From Spartinivicinus marinus (lineage in GTDB: Bacteria > Pseudomonadota > Gammaproteobacteria > Pseudomonadales > Zooshikellaceae), in the NCBI RefSeq assembly GCF_026309355.1, contig NZ_JAPJZK010000001.1, positions 5,476,501-5,540,500 of the forward strand: a DNA stretch of 64,000 bases, read 5' to 3'. How positions within the stretch are numbered: the first letter of the stretch is position 1; each line of letters begins with the position of its first letter. The notes beneath the pieces are model-generated. The model made no database searches and had not been told where the DNA came from. It was given only the letters and a program-made list of their open reading frames with translations. A program made the position numbers and the translations under genes. Shown piece by piece: positions 26,597 through 35,653 of the stretch.

Positions 26597-27754
26597 TTAA
26601 TAACCAGTGAGCTCAACAAACCCCCAACCCTGATGACTGCCGGTTATTTTTACTGCACCTTCCCAGTAAGTAAATAAATGCTTTATGAATTGGTTAGGCT
26701 GTGTAGGTGTTAGATTCAACGACAAATTATAATCAGGAAGGATAATTTGCCATTCTACTGGCCACTGTTTATGGCCAGCTGCTTGTTGATATTGAGTGGC
26801 CTTGATTGTCAGCTGGCTGGGATTTAGTTGAATAATGGTCTGGTCAGCTTGAATTAAGCTGGCAAACAGGGTTTCGGGGTAGCCAGGTTGGCTGCGAATA
26901 CGATAAATCATCAACTCTTGTTGGTTTTCCAGTTGTAAGGAAAACCAGTCCCAACCGGTTTGGTAGCGATCAAGGGCACTAGTAGCCCACTCATGATCAA
27001 ACCAAGCCTGTCCAGTAACGGGTATTTGCTGTTGATTCCATTGAATTGAACCAACAACATTTAAGCGAGGGTAAGAGTAATAGTAAGAGGCATTACCCTG
27101 TGCAGGACTTTTTTGGCTTAGCCCTTGGTTGCCTTGTAAAACCCAGGACTTGAGCTTGTCGATGGTTAACTGTAAACCGATTTGTTGTATTGGTGCCTGA
27201 GCGGTTAATTTGGCGGGAAAGAGTGATTCTGCTGTGGTTGATTGTAATTGCCAGTTTTCTAACCAGGCTTGTAAGGGGGAGGATTTTACACCCGCCAGCC
27301 CAGGGCCTTGGCGGCTGAGTTTGGCAGCACTACGATAGGTTTGTTGTTGAGTATTGCTCAAAGCCAGGTGGGCCATATAAAACTGGGGTACCAACCAGGG
27401 GTTGGCAGCAGTTGAAGTGGGTTGGCTGGCAAAACGAAACAAGGTGAATTGGAAGCCATAATGCTGTTGATTGCGATCAAATAAGTGACCAGTCAAATAC
27501 CACCACTCAGTACGATAGGAAAAGTGGGGGCCATGGTCGAGGGGAAAAAGAAAGGAAATAGGTTGGGTTGCTTGTTTAAATGAGCTGTTTTTTTGAGTAC
27601 CCAGCAACTGTTGTAAAGTAACGGGATCGTTTTTAGTAGTCTGTAGCGCTGTGATGGGTTTGGTCAAGTCGAATACCCCCCCAGTAAACAGCCCGCCTAA
27701 CAGGCAAGTGCCAGTAATAATTATACCTAGAGTGATTAGAGTTCGCTGGCTCAT
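26597..27754 (-). CDS. AttH/CrtC-type lipocalin-like protein, membrane anchored or exported
   Basis: A 385-residue protein with an N-terminal hydrophobic segment (LITLGIIITGTCLLGGLF) and an AttH/carotenoid 1,2-hydratase-like double lipocalin domain. Diagnostic motifs are YRTEWWYLTGHLFD near residue 85 and GQAWFDHEWATS near the middle. The ATG at 27754 overlaps the permease stop as ATGA; a longer open frame to 27877 runs inside the permease gene and is not used. In att-type operons this protein follows FtsX-like permeases and an ATPase and probably handles a lipophilic or envelope substrate. The substrate is unknown. Confidence 0.85.
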   Translation of the reverse strand: MSQRTLITLGIIITGTCLLGGLFTGGVFDLTKPITALQTTKNDPVTLQQLLGTQKNSSFKQATQPISFLFPLDHGPHFSYRTEWWYLTGHLFDRNQQHYGFQFTLFRFASQPTSTAANPWLVPQFYMAHLALSNTQQQTYRSAAKLSRQGPGLAGVKSSPLQAWLENWQLQSTTAESLFPAKLTAQAPIQQIGLQLTIDKLKSWVLQGNQGLSQKSPAQGNASYYYSYPRLNVVGSIQWNQQQIPVTGQAWFDHEWATSALDRYQTGWDWFSLQLENQQELMIYRIRSQPGYPETLFASLIQADQTIIQLNPSQLTIKATQYQQAAGHKQWPVEWQIILPDYNLSLNLTPTQPNQFIKHLFTYWEGAVKITGSHQGWGFVELTGY

Positions 27755-30273
27755 GATTTTATAATTGCTTGTGGTGGGCGAAGGAGTGGGTAAAGGCAGG
27801 CAACACCTATTGCTGCTAATGTAAAACCCAGTGTAGACAGTGAGGTTGCCCAGCGAAATAACAGGGGCATACTCCAACCAAAGGCTCGTATATTAACCCC
27901 TGTAATTAACCAATGGGATAACCAATAACCCACCGGTAAGGCAAGTAAACAACATAAGCAACCAAACCACAGCATTTGGCAGATTTGGAAACAATTAATC
28001 TGCCAGCGGGTAAAACCTAACTGATGTAGCAGAGTCACTTCATAGGTTCGGCTGAGCTGTAATGCCATTAAGGTGCTGGCCATGCCGATGGCTGCAATGA
28101 TAATAGCAATGGTTCGCAGGCCATTGGTGACTAAAAAAGTTTGATCAAAAATAGCCAGCGAGCGTTGTTTAAGTTGTTCTGGAGTGGTTATTGCTAAATT
28201 GAGAGAATTATTATTTTCATCGATTGCAAGCTGGTTAATTAACTGAATAACAGCCTGTTGCTGGGTGGGGTTAATTAAATAGATGGCAATTGAGGTGATA
28301 GGTAAAACAGGCCAGTAACGTTGATAATTTGTTTTACTGATTAAAGCTCGGCCATACTCACTGGCGTAGTCATAATAAATACCTGCCACTTGAAATAGTT
28401 GGATACCTTTAGGTGTATTCATTGCCAGCTGACTATGCTGCTTTAGGTTTAATCGATTAGCTAGTGGCTCGCTAATCAGCAGTTGGTTGGGTTGTTGCCA
28501 ATTCTGCCAAATTTGGTTGGGGTTGCCGCCTGTAAATAAATACCCCTGTTGCATGGGGGGAGGGGCATTACTACTGGTTAAGCGAAAGAGCAGTCCTTGA
28601 CTGCTGACTTGCTTGGATTGGAAGTGCGCAATGTGTGCAATAGCAGGATGCTTCGTCATTCGCTGTAATAATTTGTCAGGTAACGGTTTGATCTGCTGCT
28701 GCCCCCATGTTTCTTGCTTTAAGTAAATATGTGCAGATAGGCGATGCTCTAGCCAGTGAGTGACGGTTAGTCGAAAACTGTCAATCATAATGCCAATGCC
28801 AATCGCTGTGGCCAGTGCAATGACCAGCGCCATCATGGCTATGCTAGTGGTAATACTGTGTCGTTGATTATCCTGCCAAAAATATTGCCATAAAATGCCT
28901 TTTAATTGAGCAGGCCAGGGTTTTATTTTGCTGGCTAATAGGGCCGTTAGCCAATTAATCGCCGGTAGCCAAGTTGCGTAACCAAGCAGTAAACCACCAA
29001 TGGCAATAAAACAATGAGTGAGCCCAGTGGTGAAATAAAACACGAAAATACTAGCACTTAAAGTAATTACCCCTAGCAAGGCAAAACCCAGTAACTGTCT
29101 TGGTTGCCATTGTAATGGGGGGGGATGTTGGGTGGAATAGCGACTGGCTTGCCAACAGTCAATACTAACGACAGCTAATGGCCCAAATATACCAATCGTG
29201 ATTGCTTTTAATAAGGTGGATGCTGGCACATGAAATAACGTAACAGGGGTCATGCCATAAAGATTACTGGTGGTTTGTTGTGCGACTTGTTGTATTTCAA
29301 TACTGATCAAAATACCTAACAGGATGCCTAACAGGGTTGCAGTGATGGCAATGCAGACTACCTCTAATAGTAGTAAGAGGGTTTTTTGCTGAGTGGTAAT
29401 ACCCAGTTGTGTGAGTTGGATGAGTAATTGATGGCGTTGAAGTAGTGCAAAGCGCATGGTATTAAACACAATAAAAAAACCAGTGGCCACGACTAATAAA
29501 GCTAAAGCTGATAAATTAATACTTAATGCGTCACTCATTTGCCCTAATTGAGAGGTTATTTCACTGCTTGCCGCTAACGGGTAAGCCGAGGGAAGCCACT
29601 GTCGAATAGCATTAAGCTGTTCAGTTTGATGAATAGTTAAATCAATTCGACTCAGTTTGCCTGGCACATTTAACCGCTGTTGTGCCTGGCCAATATCCAT
29701 TACCAATAAATGGTCGAATAACTCACTAAACTCTTGGTTAAAAGTGGCCATTAATGTCACGGGAAACTGATTATTTTCGGTATACAATGCAAGTTGATCA
29801 CCTATTTGCCATTGGTGTTGGTTAATATGTTGTTGCGCAATTATGACAGCAGGGGGAGATGACTGAATAAAATCTAATAGAAAAGCGGTTGCACTATGGG
29901 TTTGCGGGCTCGTGGCATAGGCTTGAAAGTGCACAGCTTTAAATAAGTCTACACCTAATAATGTATATAACTCGCCGTTTTTTGTTAATTTGACGGAAGC
30001 TTGAATAACCGGGCTGGCAGTTATCGAAAAATGCTGGGTGAGTTCTGTATAAAGCTGCTCTGGCAGCCAGCCTGTTGTAGAGGTAATATGGTGGGTAGCA
30101 GGGCCACTTAGTTGTTTGGCTGCTATTGAAAAATTTTCCTGGCTATTTTTGATCAGTAAGTCAATGGTTGTCAGTAAACAAGTAGCAGAGCTAATACCGA
30201 TTAAAATAAAAAATAATTGCCAAGGATGAAAACGATAATGCCTAAGCAAGGCAACAAACAGCAAATAGTTCAT
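27751..30273 (-). CDS. FtsX/MacB-like ABC transporter permease, AttF-AttG type
   Basis: An 840-residue integral membrane protein. It has an N-terminal helix (WQLFFILIGISSATCLLTTI), a large periplasmic domain, three helices with the FtsX pattern (LLVVATGFFIVFNTMRFALL), a second central block of helices, a second periplasmic domain, and a final three-helix FtsX domain (IAAIGMASTLMALQLSRTYE). This duplicated layout matches LolC/E-like or AttF-plus-AttG permeases fused in one chain. It overlaps the ATPase gene by 4 nt at one end and the lipocalin gene by 4 nt at the other, so all three are co-translated. It likely moves lipophilic molecules from the inner membrane rather than importing solutes. 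Confidence 0.85.
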   Translation of the reverse strand: MNYLLFVALLRHYRFHPWQLFFILIGISSATCLLTTIDLLIKNSQENFSIAAKQLSGPATHHITSTTGWLPEQLYTELTQHFSITASPVIQASVKLTKNGELYTLLGVDLFKAVHFQAYATSPQTHSATAFLLDFIQSSPPAVIIAQQHINQHQWQIGDQLALYTENNQFPVTLMATFNQEFSELFDHLLVMDIGQAQQRLNVPGKLSRIDLTIHQTEQLNAIRQWLPSAYPLAASSEITSQLGQMSDALSINLSALALLVVATGFFIVFNTMRFALLQRHQLLIQLTQLGITTQQKTLLLLLEVVCIAITATLLGILLGILISIEIQQVAQQTTSNLYGMTPVTLFHVPASTLLKAITIGIFGPLAVVSIDCWQASRYSTQHPPPLQWQPRQLLGFALLGVITLSASIFVFYFTTGLTHCFIAIGGLLLGYATWLPAINWLTALLASKIKPWPAQLKGILWQYFWQDNQRHSITTSIAMMALVIALATAIGIGIMIDSFRLTVTHWLEHRLSAHIYLKQETWGQQQIKPLPDKLLQRMTKHPAIAHIAHFQSKQVSSQGLLFRLTSSNAPPPMQQGYLFTGGNPNQIWQNWQQPNQLLISEPLANRLNLKQHSQLAMNTPKGIQLFQVAGIYYDYASEYGRALISKTNYQRYWPVLPITSIAIYLINPTQQQAVIQLINQLAIDENNNSLNLAITTPEQLKQRSLAIFDQTFLVTNGLRTIAIIIAAIGMASTLMALQLSRTYEVTLLHQLGFTRWQINCFQICQMLWFGCLCCLLALPVGYWLSHWLITGVNIRAFGWSMPLLFRWATSLSTLGFTLAAIGVACLYPLLRPPQAIIKS

Positions 30274-30941
30274 GACTTGAGTGAAAGCTGTCCATAATGA
30301 ATAACTGCAACCCGGTTAGCCCATTGACAGAGTTGCTCATTATGAGTGGCAAGTAGTACCGTTTGCTGGTTGGCATTGACTTGTGAAAAAAAAAGCTCAA
30401 TTACCCTGGCAGCGGTTGTATTATCTAAACTACCGGTAGGTTCATCTGCTAACAGCACACTGGGTTGATGAATTAAACTACGACAAATGGCTACCCGTTG
30501 TTGCTCTCCACCTGATAGTTGGTGGGGAAATCGATTGAGCTGCTCTCCCATATCAACCGTTTGTAATAAGTATCTGGCTCGTTCAGTTACCTGCCGTTGT
30601 TTGTTAAGTAGCCCTGGAAGCATGACATTTTCCAGCACAGTGAGTGAGGGCAATAAGTTGTACTGCTGATACACAAAACCAATATGCTGTCGTCTAATCG
30701 TGGCCCGAGCCGTTGCTGAGCGATTATGCATAGGTTGTTGGTGAAGGTAAATTTCGCCTTGATAAGGTAAATCCAGGCCTGCGATTAAATTAAGCAAAGT
30801 TGTTTTGCCAGAGCCACTTTGCCCTAACAAAACCACGATTTCACCAGCCTGAAGCGTTAGGTTAATATTAGTAAACAAGGGGGTAGACTGGTTACTGACA
30901 GGAATATAATGACTCACCTGTTTTAGTTCGATGACAGCCAT
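30270..30941 (-). CDS. LolD/MacB-like ABC transporter ATP-binding protein
   Basis: A 223-residue ATPase with Walker A LLGQSGSGKTT near residue 43, signature LSGGEQQRVAICRSL and Walker B VLLADEPTGSLD, followed by the switch histidine in LLATHNEQ. Sequence and size fit the LolD/MacB/FtsE group that powers mechanotransmission through FtsX-like permeases. It is the first gene of the three-gene operon and overlaps the permease by 4 nt. Confidence 0.93.
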   Translation of the reverse strand: MAVIELKQVSHYIPVSNQSTPLFTNINLTLQAGEIVVLLGQSGSGKTTLLNLIAGLDLPYQGEIYLHQQPMHNRSATARATIRRQHIGFVYQQYNLLPSLTVLENVMLPGLLNKQRQVTERARYLLQTVDMGEQLNRFPHQLSGGEQQRVAICRSLIHQPSVLLADEPTGSLDNTTAARVIELFFSQVNANQQTVLLATHNEQLCQWANRVAVIHYGQLSLKS

Positions 30942-31023
30942 TGACGACCTATCTCTTTTATATCTATTGTTTTTGGGTATTGGCTATAATGGATGAACCA
31001 CAAGAATATGTAAGGATAACTCA

Positions 31024-31260
31024 ATGAATAATGTAGACCAACACTTAGGCCAATTAAATGAAACACTAAGTAATATTAACGATCAGCTCCATATTATTAC
31101 GGATACTATTAATAATGTAATCAGTTTACAAGGTTCTGCTGATCAAGATGACCCTATTATAAAAAAACTATTACATAGACAGCAGGAGCTGTTTGGTCAA
31201 TCTGATGCCATATTGAAAAAAATTGACGCATTATTAGGTGTTACAGTAGATGCTGCCTAG
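31024..31260 (+). CDS. Small coiled-coil protein, unknown function
   Basis: A 78-residue acidic helical protein with heptad-like spacing (LGQLNETLSNINDQLHIITD, then KKLLHRQQELFGQSDAILKK). There is no signal peptide or membrane segment. AAGGAT precedes the ATG by 7 nt, which supports translation. The gene is divergent from the ABC ATPase. I do not recognise a family. Confidence 0.6.
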   Translation: MNNVDQHLGQLNETLSNINDQLHIITDTINNVISLQGSADQDDPIIKKLLHRQQELFGQSDAILKKIDALLGVTVDAA

Positions 31261-31472
31261 TGGACTAAACGAAAAATAAGGCATTTTTTTCAATCATTTA
31301 CCTACTGGTGGAATTGCTTTTTTGGGTGTTGGTCTTTCTGCTATTTTAGAGAAAAAGCACCTGCAAAAAAGTGCTTTGCCAGAGAGTAAATGGCTTTGAA
31401 CACAATTATATAACTTTGCATGTGAACCACTAACCTAAATCGTTTCGTAGGTTGCCGTATTTTTCAGGCTAA

Positions 31473-31766
31473 TTAAGTGGTTCGCTGTACAGTATAATTA
31501 CGTCGGCTTCGTTGACGGTTATTATCAATGGCTTTATTTACCTTAATTGTACGTCCTTCTACTTCTATACCATTATGTTGCAGTGCTTGCTTAGCGGCCT
31601 GCTCGGAGGCAAAGGTAATGAAGGCAAAGCCTTTAGATCGCCCGGTTTCGCGGTCTAAAATTAATTTAATGTCGTCAATTTCGCCATATTGAGAGAACAG
31701 ATCATCTAACTGTGACTCGTTGATGCAGTAGGGTAAATTACCTACATAAAGCTTATTTTGCTGCAT
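31473..31766 (-). CDS. RNA-binding protein with a single RRM domain
   Basis: A 97-residue protein made of one RNA recognition motif: RNP2 is LYVGNL (residues 6-11) and RNP1 is KGFAFITF (about 45-52), followed by a basic tail (NRQRSRRN). Such stand-alone RRM proteins occur in cyanobacteria and gammaproteobacteria, bind single-stranded RNA and are often cold-induced. A very strong ribosome-binding site, AGAGGAG, lies 2-3 nt before the ATG. Confidence 0.92.
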   Translation of the reverse strand: MQQNKLYVGNLPYCINESQLDDLFSQYGEIDDIKLILDRETGRSKGFAFITFASEQAAKQALQHNGIEVEGRTIKVNKAIDNNRQRSRRNYTVQRTT

Positions 31767-32278
31767 GAGCTCCTCTAAAATCGCTATTTACAAAAAGCAT
31801 CTATAACACCTGCATTGTTAACTAACACCTGAATTGTTCTCATCACATGCTGGTATTTTCCTAAATGGTTAAACCTACTACTTGATGCTCTTGGTAAACA
31901 AGAACTGATGGGGCAGCAGATTACTAGGAAGAGTTAGACTGTTTAAGGTTTGCTTGATATTAAGTCACTAACATGAATGAAATAGTGTTTGGTTTTATAT
32001 TACTTCTATTCACTAGTTTAGTGCATATCTCTAATTGATCAACATGTTGTTTGAATGTTCGAGTTTCTCTAAACCCAGGTATTCAGCAAGACAGAATATA
32101 AGAGTAAGGCTATGTTTATAAATAAGAAAGTGAATTAGTCATAGTCGATGTGCAAATCAGTCATATGACAAGATGAGTACACTTTTAGCATTAACCAAAA
32201 TGAATGGTGAAAATGTAATAATGATGGGAGAAACTATCAATAGATAGCATCCAATAGATAGCATCATTTCGTTGGCCT
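31767..32278. other. Intergenic region upstream of the small ORF and HNH gene
   Basis: About 510 bp without a convincing gene. Near its right end is a perfect 14-bp tandem duplication, CAATAGATAGCATC at 32238-32251 and 32252-32265, directly before the small ORF at 32279. I see no terminator or longer repeat. Confidence 0.5.
32238..32265 (+). repeat. 14-bp perfect tandem duplication
   Basis: CAATAGATAGCATC occurs twice in direct succession, 14 bp upstream of the ATG at 32279. It may be a recent slippage product or a pair of binding sites. Confidence 0.6.
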
Positions 32279-32416
32279 ATGCCTGTTGCCAGTTACGATG
32301 AGGTGTCTGAATTAGAAAACCACGCATTTTTAGCCTGGCTGGGCCAAACAGGGGCTGTTAGACACTACCCTAAAGCCATTTGTCGCAGCCCTTTATGTCA
32401 AAATAGTTGTGGGTAA
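32279..32416 (+). CDS. Small protein (45 aa) upstream of the HNH endonuclease, unknown
   Basis: A short reading frame starting MPVASYDEVSELENHAFLAW and ending CRSPLCQNSCG, with four cysteines in its last 13 residues. Its composition looks protein-like and it ends 36 nt before the HNH start in the same direction, so it may share a transcript. No good ribosome-binding site is visible, and it could equally be a fragment of a decayed gene. No family recognised. Confidence 0.4.
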   Translation: MPVASYDEVSELENHAFLAWLGQTGAVRHYPKAICRSPLCQNSCG

Positions 32417-32452
32417 TAGGTGTGAAGCAGACTGGTGGAATGGTGGGTAAAT

Positions 32453-33004
32453 ATGATTCGTGTATTAAGGTTGAATAAATCTGGGTTGCCAACCGCATGG
32501 ATAAGCCGAGAAGAAGCAGCCACCTTGTATGTTAAACAGCAAGTATTATGGAGTATTGGAGAGCAACCACTGCGTATTGTTGGAGGAATCAATAAGTTTG
32601 GTGTTCGCTCTGAAATTAACATGGACCCCATCATTGCCTGTATGGGGGATCATCGTAGACAAAACTTTGTGCCTGGTTTAAATAATGCACTGTTATTTCG
32701 TCGTGACGACTACTTGTGTATGTATTGTGGCAATGTGTTTAAAGAAACGGACTTAACTCGGGATCATATTGTGCCTAAAGTGCAAGGTGGCAAGGATGTG
32801 TGGAAAAACGTAGTCGCTGCTTGTCAGCGTTGCAACCACCATAAAGGTGGTAGAACGCCGGAACAAGCAGGGATGGAGTTATTAGCAGTACCGTTTGAGC
32901 CTAATGTGTTTGAGTTTATGTATCTAGCTAACCGGCAAATTCGCGGTGACCAGATGGAGTATTTGCGATCACGCTTTACTGGCCAGCGTTGCTGGAAAAT
33001 GTAA
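32453..33004 (+). CDS. HNH endonuclease
   Basis: A 183-residue protein with an HNH nuclease domain at about residues 85-135. It has a zinc knuckle CMYCG, the first histidine in LTRDHIVPKVQGG, an Asn in WKNVVAAC and the final CQRCNHHKGGRTPEQAG. The N-terminal part (IRVLRLNKSGLPTAWISREE) matches a chromosomally encoded HNH family common in gammaproteobacteria and not tied to phage or restriction loci. I start at ATG 32453, which has GGTGGG upstream, rather than the in-frame ATG at 32435. The biological target is unknown. Confidence 0.88.
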   Translation: MIRVLRLNKSGLPTAWISREEAATLYVKQQVLWSIGEQPLRIVGGINKFGVRSEINMDPIIACMGDHRRQNFVPGLNNALLFRRDDYLCMYCGNVFKETDLTRDHIVPKVQGGKDVWKNVVAACQRCNHHKGGRTPEQAGMELLAVPFEPNVFEFMYLANRQIRGDQMEYLRSRFTGQRCWKM

Positions 33005-33010
33005 GCTAAT

Positions 33011-33268
33011 TCAGTTGACAACCGTTTCAGATAACGATTGCATCAGTGTTTTTACCGTGCTGGTTAATTGCTGAAAGATATTTTGCCAATCAATATTGCG
33101 TAACACTTCTTGAAAAGTGTTAATTAATTCAGCAACAGCCTCTCCGCCAGGGCCAATCTCAGCGTAGGTTAATACTGCTGCAGTTACTAATGTCCATTCA
33201 AATGTTTTGCGTAGTAGCCAAATAAACACTAAACCCATAGTACCTAACATAAATACACATCTCTTCAT
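33011..33268 (-). CDS. Small membrane-associated protein, unknown function
   Basis: 85 residues with one N-terminal hydrophobic segment (MLGTMGLVFIWLLRKTF, extending to about residue 35) and an amphipathic, Glu/Thr-rich C-terminal half. It converges on the HNH gene with a 6-bp gap between stops. The upstream context lacks a strong ribosome-binding site. No family recognised; it is probably real because of its length and position. Confidence 0.5.
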   Translation of the reverse strand: MKRCVFMLGTMGLVFIWLLRKTFEWTLVTAAVLTYAEIGPGGEAVAELINTFQEVLRNIDWQNIFQQLTSTVKTLMQSLSETVVN

Positions 33269-33408
33269 GTTAATGGTTGATTTCTTGTTGCAGAAATTAA
33301 CCTGAATATCTCAATGTGATCAACAAACGAAGCGTTGTTTTTAACCGAATGATGGTTAATATTGCGATACATATAACATTTGTCTGAAATAACTTGAATA
33401 GAGGTAAG

Positions 33409-33470
33409 GCTATCAAGCGACGATGCGCCATAAACCTATAAATAATAGGCGAAAGATGAGATGATAAGTA
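33409..33470 (+). repeat. Possible fragment of the 38398-38524 repeat family
   Basis: The 15-bp core CCTATAAATAATAGG (in 33434-33450) is identical to the reverse complement of the full element at 38398-38524, and flanking bases agree in part. Both ends are missing. Confidence 0.4.
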
Positions 33471-33528
33471 ATGTGACTAGATCGACTTGGAATAGCGTTA
33501 ACTGGTTGACGGGAAATAATATGACTAT

Positions 33529-33546
33529 TTAAGGGTACCTCTAAAA
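33529..33546 (-). repeat. Dispersed motif, diverged copy (within a terminator arm)
   Basis: TTAAGGGTACCTCTAAAA is close to the reverse complement of the consensus but has TAC for GCA/TGC. It also serves as the 5' arm of the hairpin at 33531-33568. Confidence 0.4.
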
Positions 33547-33568
33547 GAATATTTTTAAAGGTACCTTT
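33531..33568 (-). terminator. Terminator of the M64 peptidase gene
   Basis: AAGGGTACCT (33531-33540) pairs with AGGTACCTTT (33559-33568) with one G-T pair. It lies 28 bp past the stop of the minus-strand M64 gene. Confidence 0.6.
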
Positions 33569-33595
33569 CAGTTCATATTAACTACTTAGGATATA

Positions 33596-35386
33596 TTAAC
33601 TATTAAGGGTGCCCTTCAGTGAAACTTCAAGTGGCTCTGATGCTTTACCCATTTCATCACAACCATTGGTACCAATTACTCGAACTAACTGCTCACTTTC
33701 AGCAGCAAGATTAGTTATTTTTACCACTGTAGCTGCTGTGTTTACTTCATCTTGCCAAGTTCCTTCAATTAACCGTTGGACCGTATAGTGTTGGGCGTGT
33801 GTAGGTGCTAACCAGGATAATTGAAAACTATTGTTATCAAGAATTTGAGCAGTTAAATGAGAGGGTGGGGCGGGCGTATTACAGTGATTGCTAACGGTTG
33901 TTAATTTAATATCCCAGGTAAAGGTATCTTTAAGTCGGTTTTTACTATCGATAATAACATGACTGGTATTATCCCGTGCTTCTACCGTTAACTGATAACG
34001 ACCAGGGGGGTAATTATTCCCCATAAAGGTAAAGTGAGTTGCTGAGCTAACTGGTTTACCATTCAGCTTCCATCTAGCAGTGACTGTATTGGTAGTAGGC
34101 TGCAGTAGTGAAGCCGCAAAGCCTTGTTGTTGTTGTGTGCTAAGACTAATGGTTTTAGTGTTAGGCGTTTGTGACGAGAGTGGTGTAGTAAAGCTGTAAA
34201 TTCGTCGTATCAGTTGTTCACTGTTGACGGCATAAAATGGCTGACCTAACACTCGCATGAGTGAATTATTTGTTGGGCGATACATCCCATAGCGGCAATA
34301 TTTTGCGCCTTCAAACACACTCACATTATTAGCAACATCAACCCAGTGGGCCCACTTGCTGCCTGAACGGTTATTGGTGACATTGGCTTCTGACGCTGCA
34401 GCCACCCGGCAACTGCCGTAGTCGTATTCATCCGCCAGTAAACCAAAGGTATGTGCCACTTCATGTAAGGCTAAATCAACAGCTGATGAGTGGAGTGACA
34501 TGGTAGCAACAGCACCGCCAGAGCCGCCATATTTATCGGTATTGACCACTACCACAATAATATCCCGAGAATGACTGCTTAAACGCTGAGAGACGTATTT
34601 TTGCACTTCATTAATATCAACACATAACAGTCGGTCGATATTATAACAATTAAAATACGACTTGAAGCGGGTGTCTTTGGGATAGCTATAGCCAGCACCA
34701 GACTGATTACTGATTGATTCTACTCCCCACACATTAAAATAGCTTTTATATAGGCTTAGTGGATGCTCTTCAAAAAAGCCATTAACGACAGTCGTTAAGT
34801 CCTCTTTAAAGCGAGCAATTTCATTTTGAGTATAGCCTTCTGCTACAAATACCAAGTCGACCCGATTACTGGAGGGGCCATTATCAACTAGTTTAAAAAC
34901 GGACTCTCCGGTTTTTTCTTTAACGCCATAATTACTTAACGCTACATGACGCTCAGTAGAAAACTGCCAAGCTAAGCCCTTTTCAGGGTTAATTTTAGGT
35001 GAAAAAATCAATATTTTATTTATGGCCTCGTTTTCATCAACATTCAGGTAAAGATTACCTGTGTCCAACGGCTGGTTAATCACCGATTCAATAAACCCGG
35101 TTTGTGAATTAAATGCTTCGCCTCTTAACATTAATGGGCTAGTTAACTGCTCTATCTTCACTATTTTATTGTGACTGTTTAACTGAATAACAGCTAGCGT
35201 ATTTATGGACTGCGGTTGACCCAGTTGTTTATTTAATTGGCTAAGAAAGTCACCATAACGTTGACTTTCCCTATCCATTAAAAATTCCTGGTTAGTTAAA
35301 ACAAACTCCAACAGTTTTGCGTGACTAGCTAGAGTTGTACAATAAAACAGTAGTAGAGTGACTAGTCCTTTAGTCATGGCTTTCAT
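33596..35386 (-). CDS. Secreted M64-family (IgA peptidase-like) metallopeptidase
   Basis: A 596-residue exported protease. A signal peptide (to about ASHA) is followed by an N-terminal beta domain and the M64 catalytic domain, whose zinc motif HEVAHTFGLLADEYDYG supplies two His, the catalytic Glu and the downstream Asp/Glu. A C-terminal fibronectin type III-like domain (PSHLTAQILDNNSFQLSWLA) completes it. M64 enzymes were first described as bacterial IgA peptidases, but most are broad secreted proteases. The ATG at 35386 has GGAGG 5 nt upstream, so I prefer it to the open frame's start at 35413. Terminator at 33531-33568. Confidence 0.88.
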   Translation of the reverse strand: MKAMTKGLVTLLLFYCTTLASHAKLLEFVLTNQEFLMDRESQRYGDFLSQLNKQLGQPQSINTLAVIQLNSHNKIVKIEQLTSPLMLRGEAFNSQTGFIESVINQPLDTGNLYLNVDENEAINKILIFSPKINPEKGLAWQFSTERHVALSNYGVKEKTGESVFKLVDNGPSSNRVDLVFVAEGYTQNEIARFKEDLTTVVNGFFEEHPLSLYKSYFNVWGVESISNQSGAGYSYPKDTRFKSYFNCYNIDRLLCVDINEVQKYVSQRLSSHSRDIIVVVVNTDKYGGSGGAVATMSLHSSAVDLALHEVAHTFGLLADEYDYGSCRVAAASEANVTNNRSGSKWAHWVDVANNVSVFEGAKYCRYGMYRPTNNSLMRVLGQPFYAVNSEQLIRRIYSFTTPLSSQTPNTKTISLSTQQQQGFAASLLQPTTNTVTARWKLNGKPVSSATHFTFMGNNYPPGRYQLTVEARDNTSHVIIDSKNRLKDTFTWDIKLTTVSNHCNTPAPPSHLTAQILDNNSFQLSWLAPTHAQHYTVQRLIEGTWQDEVNTAATVVKITNLAAESEQLVRVIGTNGCDEMGKASEPLEVSLKGTLNS

Positions 35387-35570
35387 AACACCTCCCTGTT
35401 TGTTATCTACCATTTGGATATAAAGGTATTGCGTTGGTAGCTTGTAAGTGTAGGAGAACTTAGTAAAAGAAAATAGAATATATTGGTACTATGGTGTTAA
35501 ATAATAATTATGACTGGTAATAAACATGTTGCAAGTCTTTCGCATTAAGGCTGTCGCAAAAGTACTTCAA

Positions 35571-35616
35571 ATCAAATCCTTTCTCCCCTGCGGGGGAGAA
35601 GGTTAGGATGAGGGGC
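35571..35616. repeat. Dispersed palindromic repeat with TCTCCCC-TGCG-GGGGAGA hairpin
   Basis: A hairpin-forming sequence (TTCTCCCCTGCGGGGGAGAA) followed by GGTTAGGATGAGGGG. This type of repeat is scattered through many proteobacterial genomes. Related but different units lie at 36408 and 44460. It sits between the M64 and methyltransferase genes. Confidence 0.65.
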
Positions 35617-35653
35617 TAAACAAATACCTTTTGTATTGGGTATAGATATTGGG

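Larger units (their letters stand above)
33269..33595. other. Intergenic region with a repeat fragment and a terminator
   Basis: A 327-bp gap. It contains a probable fragment of the MITE-like family seen at 38398 (33409-33470, sharing CCTATAAATAATAGG and flanking bases), a dispersed-motif-like sequence at 33529 and the terminator of the M64 gene at 33531-33568. Confidence 0.5.

Noticed and set aside
31277-31395. Frame with protein-like composition after the small coiled-coil gene (PTGGIAFLGVGLSAILEKKH)
   Set aside because: No start codon or ribosome-binding site; could be a fragment, but evidence is too weak to call.
33526-33568. KpnI-like AAAGGTACCTTT palindrome as a mobile element end
   Set aside because: Better explained as the arms of the M64 terminator.
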